Assembly: GCA_020161855.1 (NCBI GenBank)
Contig: JAIUNJ010000003.1
Location: 1-64,000 of the forward strand
DNA from: Pseudomonadota bacterium
GTDB taxonomy: Bacteria; Pseudomonadota; Alphaproteobacteria; Rhizobiales; Aestuariivirgaceae
DNA length: 64,000 bases
Direction of reading: 5' to 3'
In this document: positions 43,957 to 53,646 of the stretch, piece by piece
How the letters are laid out: every line of letters begins with the position of its first letter
Numbering within the stretch: position 1 is the stretch's first letter
The notes under the pieces: generated by a model
The model's input: only the letters and a program-made list of their open reading frames with translations
The model's database searches: none
Told to the model about the DNA's origin: nothing
Made by a program: the position numbers and the translations under genes

Positions 43957-44322
43957 TCACGCGGCTACGCGCCGAATGGCGGAAACCAGCTTCTCCGGCT
44001 CGAATGGCTTGACGATCCATCCAGTTGCGCCGGAACTCCTGGCCCTGTCCTTGAGGGCCTGGCCGCTTTCGGTCGTCAATACGAGGATTGGAACGTTGTT
44101 ATAGGCCGACTGCGCGCGAACGGCTTCGATGAAGCCGAAGCCATCCATGCGCGGCATGTTGATGTCGGTCACGATAACGTTTGGCCTGAAGCCGGACAGG
44201 ACCTCCAGGCCATGAACGCCGTCTTCGGCCTGTTGCACATTCATGCCTGCGCTTGTGAGAGCAATGCGAAGCATGTCCCGCATCGTGCGGGAGTCATCGA
44301 CAGTAAGTATGGAGAGGGTCAT
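43957..44322 (-). CDS. cheY: CheY-type response regulator (CheY1 position)
   Basis: This 121-residue receiver domain has the DD pair at 9-10, Asp53 (VTDINMP), the Thr/Ser in VLTTESG and the lysine in VKPFEP. By order it is CheY1, which in S. meliloti drains phosphate from CheY2 via CheA; a CheS-like gene precedes it. It resembles CheY2 only moderately, so the two are distinct. Confidence 0.94.
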   Translation of the reverse strand: MTLSILTVDDSRTMRDMLRIALTSAGMNVQQAEDGVHGLEVLSGFRPNVIVTDINMPRMDGFGFIEAVRAQSAYNNVPILVLTTESGQALKDRARSSGATGWIVKPFEPEKLVSAIRRVAA

Positions 44323-44325
44323 GAT

Positions 44326-44595
44326 CTACCCGATATTTGCCTGGAGGGATTTCTTGTCGTAGCCGACGAGATCGAGAGTCTTGCTGAAAGATTCAGTCAT
44401 GCCGGTGATGGTGAGCTTCGTTCCGTCCGCGCGCCACGTTTCAGCAGCGCAGTGCAGAAGTTGCAGCAGGAGGGCGCCAAGACGATGTACTTCTGTGAGA
44501 TCGATCTCCAAGTCCCGTCGTCGGCTTGATGCGAACTGTGCCTGAAGGGCGCGGAGATCGGAGAGCGTAGGATAGTCTGGAACTGCGATTTTCAT
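44326..44595 (-). CDS. STAS-domain protein at the CheS position
   Basis: This 89-residue protein looks like a single STAS domain: LEIDLTEVHRLGALLLQLLHCA followed by GTKLTITGMTESFSKTLDLVG. The usual phospho-acceptor serine of the DSxG-like turn is replaced, which suggests a binding rather than a phospho-switch role. It is at the place of S. meliloti cheS (orf2), whose product helps CheA bind CheY1 and speed its dephosphorylation. The match to CheS is by position and size. Confidence 0.6.
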   Translation of the reverse strand: MKIAVPDYPTLSDLRALQAQFASSRRRDLEIDLTEVHRLGALLLQLLHCAAETWRADGTKLTITGMTESFSKTLDLVGYDKKSLQANIG

Positions 44596-44644
44596 TCTCT
44601 TGCCTTGTCAACTGACGGTCAAACACGGGATGGCAGTTTCAAAG

Positions 44645-46606
44645 TCAGAACTCCTGCCAACCATCGTCTGCGGCAGCGGCGGCGGCCGTTGCTGTGCGCC
44701 TGACTTTTGGAGCTGGAACATAGGGCTGAAATCGAGTGGCGTTGTCCTGGGCCGGCGCTGCCGGGCGAACATCGGCCTTTGCTGCGGGTTCGACGACTGG
44801 TCTTGCGGCCGTTTGAGACGCTGACAGATTGCGCGCCGCAGCAAGCGTAAAGCGAGCTACGAGCTGCGCAAGTTCTCCCGACTGCTGCGTCAGCGCACGG
44901 GTGGCCGCCGTAGTCTGCTCCACCATGGATGCGTTTTGCTGCGTAACCTGATCCATCTGATCAACGGCAGTGTTCACCTCTTGCAGGCCCGTCGCCTGCT
45001 GTTCCGCACTTGCCGAAATCTCAGCAACAATCGAGTTGATCTCGGCAACCCGGGAAATGATCGCCTGGAGCGATGTCCCGGTTTCAGCAACCAGTCCAAC
45101 ACCCTGTTCCACGGCTGCCTGCGAAGTGGAAAGCAACTGCTTGATTTCCCGTGCAGCATCAGCGGAGCGCTGTGCGAGTGCGCGCACTTCACTGGCAACG
45201 ACCGCGAAGCCGCGGCCAGCTTCGCCTGCCCGCGCCGCTTCCACCCCGGCGTTCAAGGCCAGAAGGTTGGTCTGGAACGCGATCTCGTCGATAACGCCGA
45301 TGATCTGCGTGATACGCTGAGACGACTGCTCAATCTGCTGCATTGCACCCACGGCGCGGCGAACCACCTCTCCACTACGGTCAGCTTCGTCCTTCGCCAA
45401 ACCTACCACCGACCGGGCGTGCACAGCACCGCTGGCTGTCTGCTTCACCTTGTTGGTAATCTCGGCAACGGCGGCCGCCGTCTCTTCAAGATTGGCTGCC
45501 TGGTTCTCAGTACGCCTGGACAGATCGTCGGAGGCATGCGCAATTTCTTCCGTGCCAGACTTTATGCCGTCAGTGCCAAGCCTGACCTTGGAAAGCGTCT
45601 CCTGAAGAGCGTCGGCTGCGTCATTGAAATGCTGGCGCAGCGCATCAAGTGCAGGAGCGAATGGCTCATTGATCCTGAATGTGAGGTTGCCGGATGAGAG
45701 CTGGCGAAGACCTGTGCCCAGTGACTTGATGACCATTTCGCTTTGGGTCTTGTTTTCGTTATTTTCATTGGCCTGGCGCTTGAAGATGGAGACAGCTTTT
45801 GCCATCGCACCAATCTCATCCCGTCGTTGCTCGTAGGGAATGGCTGCCTGCAGATCCCCTCCCGCCAGCTTGTCCATGGCGCCCGAGATGCCCGTAACGG
45901 CTTTGACGACACTGCGCTGGGCCAGAAGCACCAGCGAGACCACGATCATGCAAAGCAATATCGCAAGAACGATCACCATGCGTAGAACGCCGTTCGATGA
46001 CTCGACGGCCTCATCCTGGCGCACCTGGGATAAACGTATGAAGGCTTGCGTGTCTTGATCGATGGTCGAAAGCGCATCGATGAAGTCATGTGTAAACTTT
46101 ACCAACATCCTGTCCTGATCAGGACTGTTGTTGCGGATTGCCGGGATCAGATCGGACTGCAGCGTGGTCCAGAACTTGTCGCCACGTTCCTTGATCTTGT
46201 CGCGAAGGGCTGACCACTCCGCCCCCTTGACATCCCCTTCAGCGGCAAACTTCTCGGTCCAGAATTTGATGCGCTCGTCAAACAGCTGGTGCAGCTGGTT
46301 GAATTTCTCGACCCTGGCCTCAACGTCCGTCGCAGGGTCGATTTTCATCTGCTGGATTCTGGCAAAGGCCTCCATTGGCAGAAGCGGCGGCGGAACGATG
46401 TCGGCTACGTAGTCCTTGGCGTCTGTGATCTCGAAGTAAGCCGGACTGCCGATCCTGTTGCTCACCAACTGACGGTAGAAGAATATTGAGTTTCCGGCCA
46501 CGGAGAGGACCAGAAAAATACCCGCAAAGAGGGTAATCCTTTTGATAGAAAAGAAGCCCTGATGTTTGTCAAAGGTTGTACTTGAAGACATATTCCCGCC
46601 AAGCAT
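44645..46606 (-). CDS. Methyl-accepting chemotaxis protein with CheR-docking tail
   Basis: This 653-residue receptor has a first membrane helix (about residues 22-42), a helical periplasmic sensor of some 170 residues, a second membrane helix (about 215-240), a HAMP domain with a linker, and a long signalling hairpin whose tip region contains [26 protein letters not shown] (split over the tip). The C-terminus is GWQEF, a CheR/CheB-binding pentapeptide type. The start at 46606 follows GGGGAATTGGC; a second Met at 46591 is also possible. It heads the chemotaxis operon. Confidence 0.92.
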   Translation of the reverse strand: MLGGNMSSSTTFDKHQGFFSIKRITLFAGIFLVLSVAGNSIFFYRQLVSNRIGSPAYFEITDAKDYVADIVPPPLLPMEAFARIQQMKIDPATDVEARVEKFNQLHQLFDERIKFWTEKFAAEGDVKGAEWSALRDKIKERGDKFWTTLQSDLIPAIRNNSPDQDRMLVKFTHDFIDALSTIDQDTQAFIRLSQVRQDEAVESSNGVLRMVIVLAILLCMIVVSLVLLAQRSVVKAVTGISGAMDKLAGGDLQAAIPYEQRRDEIGAMAKAVSIFKRQANENNENKTQSEMVIKSLGTGLRQLSSGNLTFRINEPFAPALDALRQHFNDAADALQETLSKVRLGTDGIKSGTEEIAHASDDLSRRTENQAANLEETAAAVAEITNKVKQTASGAVHARSVVGLAKDEADRSGEVVRRAVGAMQQIEQSSQRITQIIGVIDEIAFQTNLLALNAGVEAARAGEAGRGFAVVASEVRALAQRSADAAREIKQLLSTSQAAVEQGVGLVAETGTSLQAIISRVAEINSIVAEISASAEQQATGLQEVNTAVDQMDQVTQQNASMVEQTTAATRALTQQSGELAQLVARFTLAAARNLSASQTAARPVVEPAAKADVRPAAPAQDNATRFQPYVPAPKVRRTATAAAAAADDGWQEF

Positions 46607-46791
46607 TGCCAATTCCCCATGATTCTGACGACCTAGACTATGGATTTCATAGGTAGCGTGTAGCTGGAAGAGGAAATACACCTTTAACGAGTATTAGATA
46701 GCATGATCTCTAACGCCTAGACACTACTTAAAATAGCATCAAAGCGCGGACGCCGGTCTCTGTGTTGGGCAAATCTCAGGTGAGCTCAGGC
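46607..46791 (-). promoter_or_regulatory. Gap upstream of the chemotaxis operon
   Basis: This 185-base gap is the longest within the motility block and is AT-richer than its surroundings. It should hold the promoter of the mcp-che operon. A partial inverted repeat TTAGA/TCTAA lies near 46690-46710. No strong sigma-70, sigma-28 or sigma-54 box pair is obvious to me. Confidence 0.4.
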
Positions 46792-47382
46792 TCAAACCAT
46801 AAGAACGACAGCAATCAGAATGCTGACGCCCGCCAGAATGAAGACAAAGCGCTGCAGCATCTCGGGTATTCCACCGCTCTCCGGGGGAGAGTCAGACATT
46901 TGCATCTGCTCGCGGAACAGGTGCCGGGAATTGAGACCAAGAGACTCAATGGCCTTCTCGATATCTTCCGCCGTCGGCCGGAAGGGTGTGGCCACCCCGT
47001 CGGCATCAACCGACATCTTGTCGCCCAGGGGCCCGTTCATCAGTGCTTGCAGCACCGACTCAAGCTCCCAGTGACGGGCTGCCTGATGTGTGCGCAGACC
47101 ATTCATGCTCTCGGTCGAGGCATTAGACATACGCCATGCACCCGGCGCATCTTCCGGCGGCAGTTCGGCCTCCGGCGCAGCCGGCGGAGTCTCGACGGCC
47201 TTCTCGACTCCGAGTTCCTTCTGGAGACGATTGATGATCGAAAGTTTGGTCGGCGTATCAGACGCAGTCTTGAGTTCTTCGACAAGCCTTGCAAGCGCAA
47301 CCGACTTCCGGCCCTGAACACCGCCAATACTGGCCTGATGATGCAGCAGCGATAGAAGAGCGTGAACCGGATTGATCCGCAA
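46792..47382 (-). CDS. Uncharacterised C-terminally anchored protein of the motility block
   Basis: This 196-residue protein is not recognised. It has a helical N-terminal part, a Pro/Glu/Ala-rich linker (PPAAPEAELPPEDAPG), an amphipathic part (AEDIEKAIESLGLNSRHLFREQMQ) and a C-terminal hydrophobic segment (FVFILAGVSILIAVVLMV) with no residues after it. The layout is that of a tail-anchored inner-membrane protein. It lies 14 bases downstream of the next gene and is last of a run of small genes; its role in motility is likely but unknown. Confidence 0.6.
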   Translation of the reverse strand: MRINPVHALLSLLHHQASIGGVQGRKSVALARLVEELKTASDTPTKLSIINRLQKELGVEKAVETPPAAPEAELPPEDAPGAWRMSNASTESMNGLRTHQAARHWELESVLQALMNGPLGDKMSVDADGVATPFRPTAEDIEKAIESLGLNSRHLFREQMQMSDSPPESGGIPEMLQRFVFILAGVSILIAVVLMV

Positions 47383-47396
47383 GGAGCGCTCCGTCC

Positions 47397-47864
47397 CTAG
47401 CCCGCCTGGAAGCGATTGCCGCGAATCTGAGAGGCCGGCACGAAATTGAACTGCTCCAGATTGACAGCCTTGACGGCGTCCTTCCCAAACTTCTCGTTGG
47501 CAAGCTTCATGACGGTGTCAGCGAAACTCTTGACCTCGGCGACGCGGATCTCGCGCATTCCGTTTGCGGAAAATTCGAAAGCCGCCCGGAAGACGGAGTC
47601 ACTGATATAGGGATTGAGAATCATGTCCGGCGAGGGAACTTTTGAAATATCGATGGTGCTCGAAGCCCGCACCACCAGATAACCAAGCACCCTGCCATCG
47701 ATGACAACGGGGACGGCTGTTATCTCTGTCGAGATCTGCTGCAGTTGGGGTTCATGGTCTGCCGACTCTCCCTCACCCGCAGGAGCATTGAGCGCCTGGG
47801 ACAGGTAGACCCCGCCGCCCGCCGCCGTAACCCCGAGCAAGCCCACCAATAAAAGCTTCATCAT
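47397..47864 (-). CDS. Uncharacterised membrane-anchored flagellar-cluster protein
   Basis: This 155-residue protein has an N-terminal membrane helix or signal (LLLVGLLGVTAAGGGVYL), a short acidic linker and a compact domain with DGRVLGYLVVRASSTID, a region SVFRAAFEF and a C-terminal NLEQFNFVPASQIRG. Topology and size recall FliL, but FliL motifs are not seen. It is co-directional with genes on both sides (14 bases each), so a basal-body or motor role is plausible. Confidence 0.6.
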   Translation of the reverse strand: MMKLLLVGLLGVTAAGGGVYLSQALNAPAGEGESADHEPQLQQISTEITAVPVVIDGRVLGYLVVRASSTIDISKVPSPDMILNPYISDSVFRAAFEFSANGMREIRVAEVKSFADTVMKLANEKFGKDAVKAVNLEQFNFVPASQIRGNRFQAG

Positions 47865-47878
47865 GGCGAAGCTCGCTG

Positions 47879-48244
47879 TTAGCCCATCCTGTCGTAGGTG
47901 CCATCAGCCTCTTCGGCAATGGCGACATCCGTCAGCATAGAGGTGATTTCCGTCATGGCGTCGACATGGGCGCGCAGCAGATCATAGTTGCGGTCGACAA
48001 GCTCACGCACCTTCTGCAACTCTTCCCGGATGCCCGGGATCTCCAGAATGCCGCTATCGCCCCTCTGATACATCATGAGTTCTCGCAGAATCTGATTCTT
48101 GCGCGCGATGAAAGACTCATGGCTGGCTGCCGACTTGCTTTCGAGAACACCATTCTCCTCGTTCAAGACATCGCGCAAGCGAACAAGTGTCTGGGAAATG
48201 GCCTCCGGAGAAACGGAACGGGCGTTGTGACGATCTTCAAGCAT
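47879..48244 (-). CDS. FlgN-like export chaperone candidate
   Basis: This 121-residue all-helical protein shows the heptad-like patterns of FlgN-type chaperones (ISQTLVRLRDVLNEENGVLES, FIARKNQILRELMMYQR, REELQKVRELVDRNYDLLRAHVDAM). FlgN binds FlgK and FlgL, both encoded in this block. Sequence similarity to FlgN is weak, so this is a fold-level guess supported by context. Confidence 0.5.
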   Translation of the reverse strand: MLEDRHNARSVSPEAISQTLVRLRDVLNEENGVLESKSAASHESFIARKNQILRELMMYQRGDSGILEIPGIREELQKVRELVDRNYDLLRAHVDAMTEITSMLTDVAIAEEADGTYDRMG

Positions 48245-48279
48245 GGCTGCGGCGCTGCCTCATCTCAATGAAGGTTGCG

Positions 48280-48843
48280 TCAGGACGCATAGGGCGTCAC
48301 GTCACGTTGAACGAAGTAAGGCCATTGCGGGGTCCGTATCACGGCGGAGGCCGAACGCTCCTCCCGCGGTGCAAGGCTCGTCATGTCTCCAAGGCTGAGG
48401 ACGCCATCCTTGGCGGCCGCCTCAGCGATCTGCTGCACGTGCATGTCACGCCAGACTTCGCCAGCCGTGCCACTGCCATAGAGGCCGCCATTATCCTTCG
48501 GCATCATCTCCTGCACCAGCGTCGTAAGAAGTGCAGCTTCGAGCTTGGTACCTGCATCCTTGCCGGAATCGGCATCGGCAACAGCGGTCTCGGAGCCCAT
48601 GCCCTCAAGCTTCGCCATTGCCATTTCAGCCTTTTCGCGCGGAGCGGCCTTCATCACCTGCGCAATGAGGTCGACGCCCTGATCACCCGCAGGCTCAGCC
48701 TGGGGCTTTTTCTTCACCGCGTTCACGATGCGTGTGAATAGGCTGCTTTCGCCCCGGTCCAGTGCCACAAGCTTCTTATGAGCCGAACTTGCCTGCTGCT
48801 TGTCGGCGGCACCAATAACACTCATGATCAGATCAACAGACAT
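48280..48843 (-). CDS. flgJ: Rod-binding protein (FlgJ N-terminal domain only)
   Basis: This 187-residue protein has the FlgJ rod-binding signature near residues 100-145: LEAALLTTLVQEMMPKDNG, then GLYGSGTAGEVWRDMHVQQIAEA. The peptidoglycan hydrolase domain of enteric FlgJ is missing, as in many alphaproteobacteria; a separate transglycosylase is encoded at 57511-58113. It helps cap and guide rod assembly. Confidence 0.82.
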   Translation of the reverse strand: MSVDLIMSVIGAADKQQASSAHKKLVALDRGESSLFTRIVNAVKKKPQAEPAGDQGVDLIAQVMKAAPREKAEMAMAKLEGMGSETAVADADSGKDAGTKLEAALLTTLVQEMMPKDNGGLYGSGTAGEVWRDMHVQQIAEAAAKDGVLSLGDMTSLAPREERSASAVIRTPQWPYFVQRDVTPYAS

Positions 48844-48864
48844 GCAAACGGCCCTCTGGCATTG

Positions 48865-49281
48865 TCATGCCAGTTTAGGCCCCCGGTCTTGTGTGAAGCT
48901 TGAACGGGCGACCGCCTGGGAAAGATGTTCAAGCTGCAGTTCTTCGAGTTCCTGCCATTCCTGCCGGTCGACAATGCCGGCGATCAACTCCGAAATCTTG
49001 TCGCGGCGCATCTCGCTCTGGAGGATCCGCTTCTCCAGCACAGCAATCTCTGCAGCAAGATCCCGCTTTTCCTTGTCGATGCGGCGCATGCGGCGCGTGA
49101 GCGAGGTCGTCACCAGAGCGATGGACAATTCGGAACGGCCCAGCACACGGACACAGTCCAATGCCTCCTCCTCCAGCGCAGCAAACTTCTGGTGCAGAGG
49201 CGCCAGTTCGGCCTTCTGCTGGTCGATAAGCTGTTGCTGCGCCTTTCTGAGGCGGATCAGGACTCGGGGATCATCCATCAC
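48865..49281 (-). CDS. Coiled-coil flagellar-cluster protein (FliJ-like shape)
   Basis: This 138-residue protein is highly charged and predicted as a long helical hairpin: IRLRKAQQQLIDQQKAELAPL then RRIDKEKRDLAAEIAVLEKRI. Size and shape fit the export chaperone FliJ, but no direct match can be claimed. It overlaps fliR by 4 bases, and so should be made with the export gate. Confidence 0.5.
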   Translation of the reverse strand: MMDDPRVLIRLRKAQQQLIDQQKAELAPLHQKFAALEEEALDCVRVLGRSELSIALVTTSLTRRMRRIDKEKRDLAAEIAVLEKRILQSEMRRDKISELIAGIVDRQEWQELEELQLEHLSQAVARSSFTQDRGPKLA

Positions 49282-50039
49282 AACGATGAGTTCTCCAGCC
49301 AGCCAGCATAGGCGTTGATGGGGATCGAGAGAATGCCAGGCGCAATGAGCGCAAGAATGGCAAGTGACAGCAAGACCGTCAGACCCAGCGAGGCGAAGTA
49401 AACCTGAAGCTGGGGTGTAAACTTGCTGCAGAATCCCAGGGCAAGGTTGAGCACCACGGCAACGACGATAAAGGGGCTCGCGACCTGCAAGGCCAGCGTG
49501 GATGTGCCGCTGATGATACTGATGGTGTTCTGTCCGAGCCAGGTGCCTCCCGGCACTTCGCCGACGGGGAAAGCCTCATAGGATTGGGTCAGTGCGCGCA
49601 ACGCCAGGAGATGCAAATCTGTCGCAAAGACCAGCGCCGTGGCTACAAGTGAAAGCAGTGTGCCGAGATGGCTGGTGGGATCATGCTCATCGATCGGTTG
49701 CCCCGGGACACCCGCCAGACCTGTGACAGTTGCAATGATACTGGCCGCAAACCGCGAGGCATGGAGGAAGCAATAGCACCAGAAGCCAAAGGCGAGGCCG
49801 ATGACACTTTCCGTTGCGACGATCTTCCAGAAGCGGCCAGAAGCCGCAATCGGCCCGAGCCCGTTGATCGATTCTTTCAAGTAGGGAGTCAGCACCATCG
49901 TCGTAACGAGTGCAAAGAGGATTCTGCTGAAAGCCGGGAAGCGTGGATTAGCCAGACCTGGCAAAAGAACAAGGGCTGCCCCCAGCCGCGCAAAGATGAT
50001 GAAATAGCCGAGCACCAGATCCGGCAGATCCGGTGTCAC
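49278..50039 (-). CDS. fliR: Flagellar export gate protein FliR
   Basis: This 253-residue inner-membrane protein has about six hydrophobic segments and the FliR signature ([21 protein letters not shown], a conserved P-F-I region [20 protein letters not shown]). It forms the FliPQR export gate. It overlaps flhA and the gene after it by 4 bases. FliP and FlhB are not in the window. Confidence 0.94.
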   Translation of the reverse strand: MTPDLPDLVLGYFIIFARLGAALVLLPGLANPRFPAFSRILFALVTTMVLTPYLKESINGLGPIAASGRFWKIVATESVIGLAFGFWCYCFLHASRFAASIIATVTGLAGVPGQPIDEHDPTSHLGTLLSLVATALVFATDLHLLALRALTQSYEAFPVGEVPGGTWLGQNTISIISGTSTLALQVASPFIVVAVVLNLALGFCSKFTPQLQVYFASLGLTVLLSLAILALIAPGILSIPINAYAGWLENSSL

Positions 50040-52117
50040 GCCACCGCCCCGATGACTTCGATCTGAACCGCCTTGGCCACCTCCACATGCGAAAGCACGG
50101 GCAGGTTGGGGAAGACCCGGTCGATGATCATGCGCACATAGGGGCGCGATTCCGGCGCGCAGGCCAGCGCGAAACTAAGGCCCGATTCCAGATGAGGCCG
50201 GATGGCCGCAGTAGCTTCATTGGCGAAGGCTTCAAGCTGCTTGGGCTCGATATCAAATTCGATGATCTCGCCCTTGTTGTCACGCTTGAGGGCCTGAAGG
50301 AACACACCGTCCCATTTGCTGCCAAGCCGGAGCACGCGCAGCTTGCCCTGGTGACTGATGTCGCCACAAATCTGCTGGGCCAGGCGGATGCGGACGTGCT
50401 CGGCCACCACTTCCGGCTTACGGGTATGCGGCACGACTTCGGCAATTGACTCGAGCACCAGATGCAGGTTGCGGATCGAAACGCGCTCGGCGAGAAGGAT
50501 CTTGAGAACGCCCTGCAGGGAAGAAAAGGAAAGCATCGCCGGTGTGATCTCATCCAGCAGCTTCTTGTATTCAGGCTCAAGCCCCTCGGTAAGGGCGCGC
50601 AGGTCGCGATAGGACAGGAGCTGGGCGAGATTGTTGCGCACGACTTCAGAGAGATGCGTGAGCATCACCGACATGGGATCAAAGGCGCTGTATCCAGCGT
50701 TACGCACTTCTTCCGCGAACATGTCCGGCACCCACAGTGCATCCAGGCCGAACGCCGGTTCCTTCACGTCATCACCGGGGATATCTGGCCGTGACTTGCC
50801 AGCGGTGACGACAAGAAGTTCACCCGGCCGCAGCTCATAGGACGCAACCTCGGTGCCGTGGATCTTGATCTTGTAGCTCTTCGGTGCGATCCGAAGGTCA
50901 TCGCTGACCTTGATCTCGGGCACCACGAATCCATAGAGCTGGGCAAATTTCTTGCGCATCTTGGCAACGCGATGCGCTAGTTCACCATGATTAAGTAGCA
51001 TGAGGCTCATCAACTGCTTGCCAAGCGAAAGTTCAATCTCCGGAGTGCGGAGAAGGTTCTTGGCGGAGTCGGGCTCATTTGCTGGCTTGGCTTCGTCAGC
51101 CTTCTTCTTGGCCTCCTCGGCGACCTTCGCTTCTGCTTCCTTCGTCCGGCGCAACATGACCGAACCGACGAAAAGCAGCGCGCTCAAGGTGGCAAAGGGC
51201 AGGAAGGGCAACCCGGGCAGAAGTGCCATCAGAATGAGCATGGCCGCCGCCACGACCAGTGCCCTGGGGTAGCCGCCGAGCTGCGATATGATGGCGCGAT
51301 CGGCCGTACCACGGTTGCCACCCTTCGACACGACAAGACCGGCTGCAAGAGACACAATGAGCGCCGGAATCTGGGTCACCAGGCCGTCACCTACCGTCAG
51401 CTTGATGAAGGCGTCAGCTGCCGTGCCAAAGTCCATGCCGTGGCGCGTGACGCCGATGATGACACCGCCAAATGAGTTCACGAAGGTGATGATGAGACCG
51501 GCAACGGCATCACCACGCACGAACTTCGAAGCACCGTCCATGGAGCCGTAGAAAGAGCTTTCCTGTTCAAGTTCTGCACGGCGCCGGCGCGCCTCGGCTT
51601 CATCGATGAGGCCGGAATTCAGGTCGGCGTCGATCGCCATCTGCTTGCCGGGGATAGCATCAAGGGTGAAGCGCGCGCCAACTTCGGCGATACGGGTAGC
51701 GCCCTTGGAAATCACGATAAAATTGACCGTGAGCAGGATGATGAAGACAACTGCGCCGATGACGAAGTCGCCACCCATCACAAGGTTGGCAAAGCCGCCA
51801 ACCATGTTGCCAGCTGCTGACGGCCCTTCATGGCCGTGAGACAGGATAAGGCGGGTCGTGGCCACATTGAGAGCGAGGCGCAGCATGGTGGTCACCAGCA
51901 GCACCATTGGAAAAGCAGAGAAGTCGAGCGGCCGCTCGATCCACAGGGCGACCATCAGGATGAGGATGGCAACAGAAATGGAACACGCCAGCCCGAGATC
52001 AAGCAGAATGGGCGGAATCGGGACAAAGAGAATCGCCAGGATGCAGGCAATGCCGACGGCAAAGCCCACGTCCATTGAGCGGCGCGAAGCCACGGGCAGA
52101 TTTTCAACGGCACTCAC
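50036..52117 (-). CDS. flhA: Flagellar export protein FlhA
   Basis: This 693-residue protein has eight membrane helices in the first half with the family motifs [35 protein letters not shown] and the proton-path [20 protein letters not shown], followed by a cytoplasmic domain that forms a nonameric ring and docks chaperone-substrate pairs (region with [18 protein letters not shown]). It energises flagellar secretion. Confidence 0.96.
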   Translation of the reverse strand: MSAVENLPVASRRSMDVGFAVGIACILAILFVPIPPILLDLGLACSISVAILILMVALWIERPLDFSAFPMVLLVTTMLRLALNVATTRLILSHGHEGPSAAGNMVGGFANLVMGGDFVIGAVVFIILLTVNFIVISKGATRIAEVGARFTLDAIPGKQMAIDADLNSGLIDEAEARRRRAELEQESSFYGSMDGASKFVRGDAVAGLIITFVNSFGGVIIGVTRHGMDFGTAADAFIKLTVGDGLVTQIPALIVSLAAGLVVSKGGNRGTADRAIISQLGGYPRALVVAAAMLILMALLPGLPFLPFATLSALLFVGSVMLRRTKEAEAKVAEEAKKKADEAKPANEPDSAKNLLRTPEIELSLGKQLMSLMLLNHGELAHRVAKMRKKFAQLYGFVVPEIKVSDDLRIAPKSYKIKIHGTEVASYELRPGELLVVTAGKSRPDIPGDDVKEPAFGLDALWVPDMFAEEVRNAGYSAFDPMSVMLTHLSEVVRNNLAQLLSYRDLRALTEGLEPEYKKLLDEITPAMLSFSSLQGVLKILLAERVSIRNLHLVLESIAEVVPHTRKPEVVAEHVRIRLAQQICGDISHQGKLRVLRLGSKWDGVFLQALKRDNKGEIIEFDIEPKQLEAFANEATAAIRPHLESGLSFALACAPESRPYVRMIIDRVFPNLPVLSHVEVAKAVQIEVIGAVA

Positions 52118-52186
52118 GTCAGATGACTCCCGCCACTAACTAGCGTATCAAAGCTTGCGTGAGGGTGTCTTGCGGGAGTTGCCGGC

Positions 52187-52453
52187 TCAGAAGCCGGTTT
52201 CAATCCGACCGTAGAGCTGTTCGGTGATGGTATGCAGCTGGGCGGCGATGAACGTACCCGTCAGCATGGCAGCAAAAAACACCACGAGTATCTTCGGCAC
52301 GAAGGTCAGCGTCGCTTCCTGCACCTGGGTCAGCGCCTGGCCGAAGGCAATGGCAATACCCACGAGCATGGCAGGAACCACAAGGGGGCTCGACACCAGG
52401 ATTGTGGTCCAGAGCGCCTGCTGCACGATCTCGAGGGCATCGACTTCGTTCAT
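52187..52453 (-). CDS. fliQ: Flagellar export gate protein FliQ
   Basis: This 88-residue protein has two membrane helices (IVQQALWTTILVSSPLVVPAMLVGIAIAFG, LTFVPKILVVFFAAMLTGTF) with the FliQ motif IQVQEATLTFVPK. It is part of the FliPQR gate. It lies 69 bases before flhA and overlaps flgD by 4 bases. Confidence 0.95.
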   Translation of the reverse strand: MNEVDALEIVQQALWTTILVSSPLVVPAMLVGIAIAFGQALTQVQEATLTFVPKILVVFFAAMLTGTFIAAQLHTITEQLYGRIETGF

Positions 52454-52851
52454 GCGGCTGTGATTCTCAAGCCGCCGGAGACATCAATCTTGCTGCCGTC
52501 CGTGAGAATGGCCTGAGCATTCCCAGCGCTCACTTCAACAGCAACAACCACACCGGACTTGCCGCTTGTCAGAGATTCGATGTTCTTGCCAATCAGCGCA
52601 GCAGAGTCACCCGCGAGCTTCTGCTGAAGCAGTGTGCTCAGCTTGTCATTGATCTTGATGCTCTGCTCGACATTGCTGAAGGACGCCAACTGCGCCAGGC
52701 TCTGGGTCTGGTCGACAGGGTTGGTTGGATCCTGCGACTTCAGTTGCTGAAGCATCAGTTTGAGAAATGCGTCATAGTTCAGAGATGCTTTCTCGGCATC
52801 AGTCTTCTGCTGGGTGACGACGGTATTGTTCTGGACACCACCAACGACCAT
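52450..52851 (-). CDS. flgD: Hook-capping protein FlgD (short form)
   Basis: This 133-residue protein has the conserved FlgD N-terminus DAFLKLMLQQLKSQDPTNPVDQTQ and an SLAQLASFSNVEQ motif. The C-terminal beta domains of enteric FlgD (about 230 residues) are mostly missing, as is common in rhizobia. It caps the growing hook. Confidence 0.9.
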   Translation of the reverse strand: MVVGGVQNNTVVTQQKTDAEKASLNYDAFLKLMLQQLKSQDPTNPVDQTQSLAQLASFSNVEQSIKINDKLSTLLQQKLAGDSAALIGKNIESLTSGKSGVVVAVEVSAGNAQAILTDGSKIDVSGGLRITAA

Positions 52852-52853
52852 GA

Positions 52854-53276
52854 TCAGGCTGCCCTTTCACTCTGCGGATGGGGAACTTCAGCTGGCGCGC
52901 TGCTGAGAATACGATCATCGATCTGAAACTCGCGGCGCAGGCATTTCAACGCCTCATAGTACTCAGCATCATTCACCTTCTTCTCGATATCATCGAGGAG
53001 TGCATGATACTCCTTGCTCGTTGCGACACGGCGCAGCTGAGCGAGATTTGCAGAGAACACGCACTTTGTGAGTTCAGAGTTTGCCGGATCAATCAGCATG
53101 GTCTGAGTGATGAAATAGAGCTGCCGAAGAGGTGTCGACGCCTCTTCCGGCTGCATGACGTGGCTTGCGAGCAGGAACTGGGCGTCGTTCAGAAGTTCAA
53201 TGGACCCGCGGCGATCCAGCTTGATCACAGCGCCGTTGATGAACAGCTTCTCGTTCTTCTTGAGATGGATAATCAT
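52854..53276 (-). CDS. flbT: Flagellar biosynthesis repressor FlbT
   Basis: This 140-residue protein has the FlbT family opening MIIHLKKNEKLFINGAVIK and continues through RRGSIELLNDAQFLLASHVM. In Caulobacter and Brucella relatives FlbT binds flagellin mRNA and controls its stability. It overlaps flaF by 4 bases; the two act in opposite ways on flagellin. Confidence 0.94.
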   Translation of the reverse strand: MIIHLKKNEKLFINGAVIKLDRRGSIELLNDAQFLLASHVMQPEEASTPLRQLYFITQTMLIDPANSELTKCVFSANLAQLRRVATSKEYHALLDDIEKKVNDAEYYEALKCLRREFQIDDRILSSAPAEVPHPQSERAA

Positions 53277-53629
53277 GCTGCCGTTCCAAGTCCCTTGCAG
53301 ATTGTTTCAGAGATTTCGATGAGCGGCTGAACGTCCCGCTTCTTGCCCACGCGCATTTCTTCCGCGTAGCGCAGGATCCAGATGCCGATTGAGATCAGCT
53401 TGGCACGCACATCGGCCGGCAGCGCATTTTCCGACGAAGCGAGGTCTTCCAGAAGAACGCCCCAGAGGCGGTTGAGAAAGAAAAGAGCTTCAACAGCTTC
53501 CCGCGAGCCCGGTCCCTTGTCCCTGGCCGCAGCCAGCAAACCGATGCTGTGCCGGAAGGCACGTTGCTCGTCCTGACGGATCCGGTCCGAGGCTTCCTCT
53601 GCAACTTCGCTGTAGAACTGCTGGTACAT
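53273..53629 (-). CDS. flaF: Flagellin regulator FlaF
   Basis: This 118-residue all-helical protein starts MYQQFYSEVAEEASDRIRQDEQRAF and matches FlaF along its length. FlaF binds flagellin and promotes its synthesis and export in alphaproteobacteria. It precedes flbT; no flagellin gene is in the window. Confidence 0.92.
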   Translation of the reverse strand: MYQQFYSEVAEEASDRIRQDEQRAFRHSIGLLAAARDKGPGSREAVEALFFLNRLWGVLLEDLASSENALPADVRAKLISIGIWILRYAEEMRVGKKRDVQPLIEISETICKGLGTAA

Positions 53630-53646
53630 AACGACTACAACAACCT

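Noticed and set aside
47397-47864. Calling the anchored 155-residue protein FliL
   Set aside because: Topology is similar, but I could not see FliL sequence motifs, so it is left uncharacterised.
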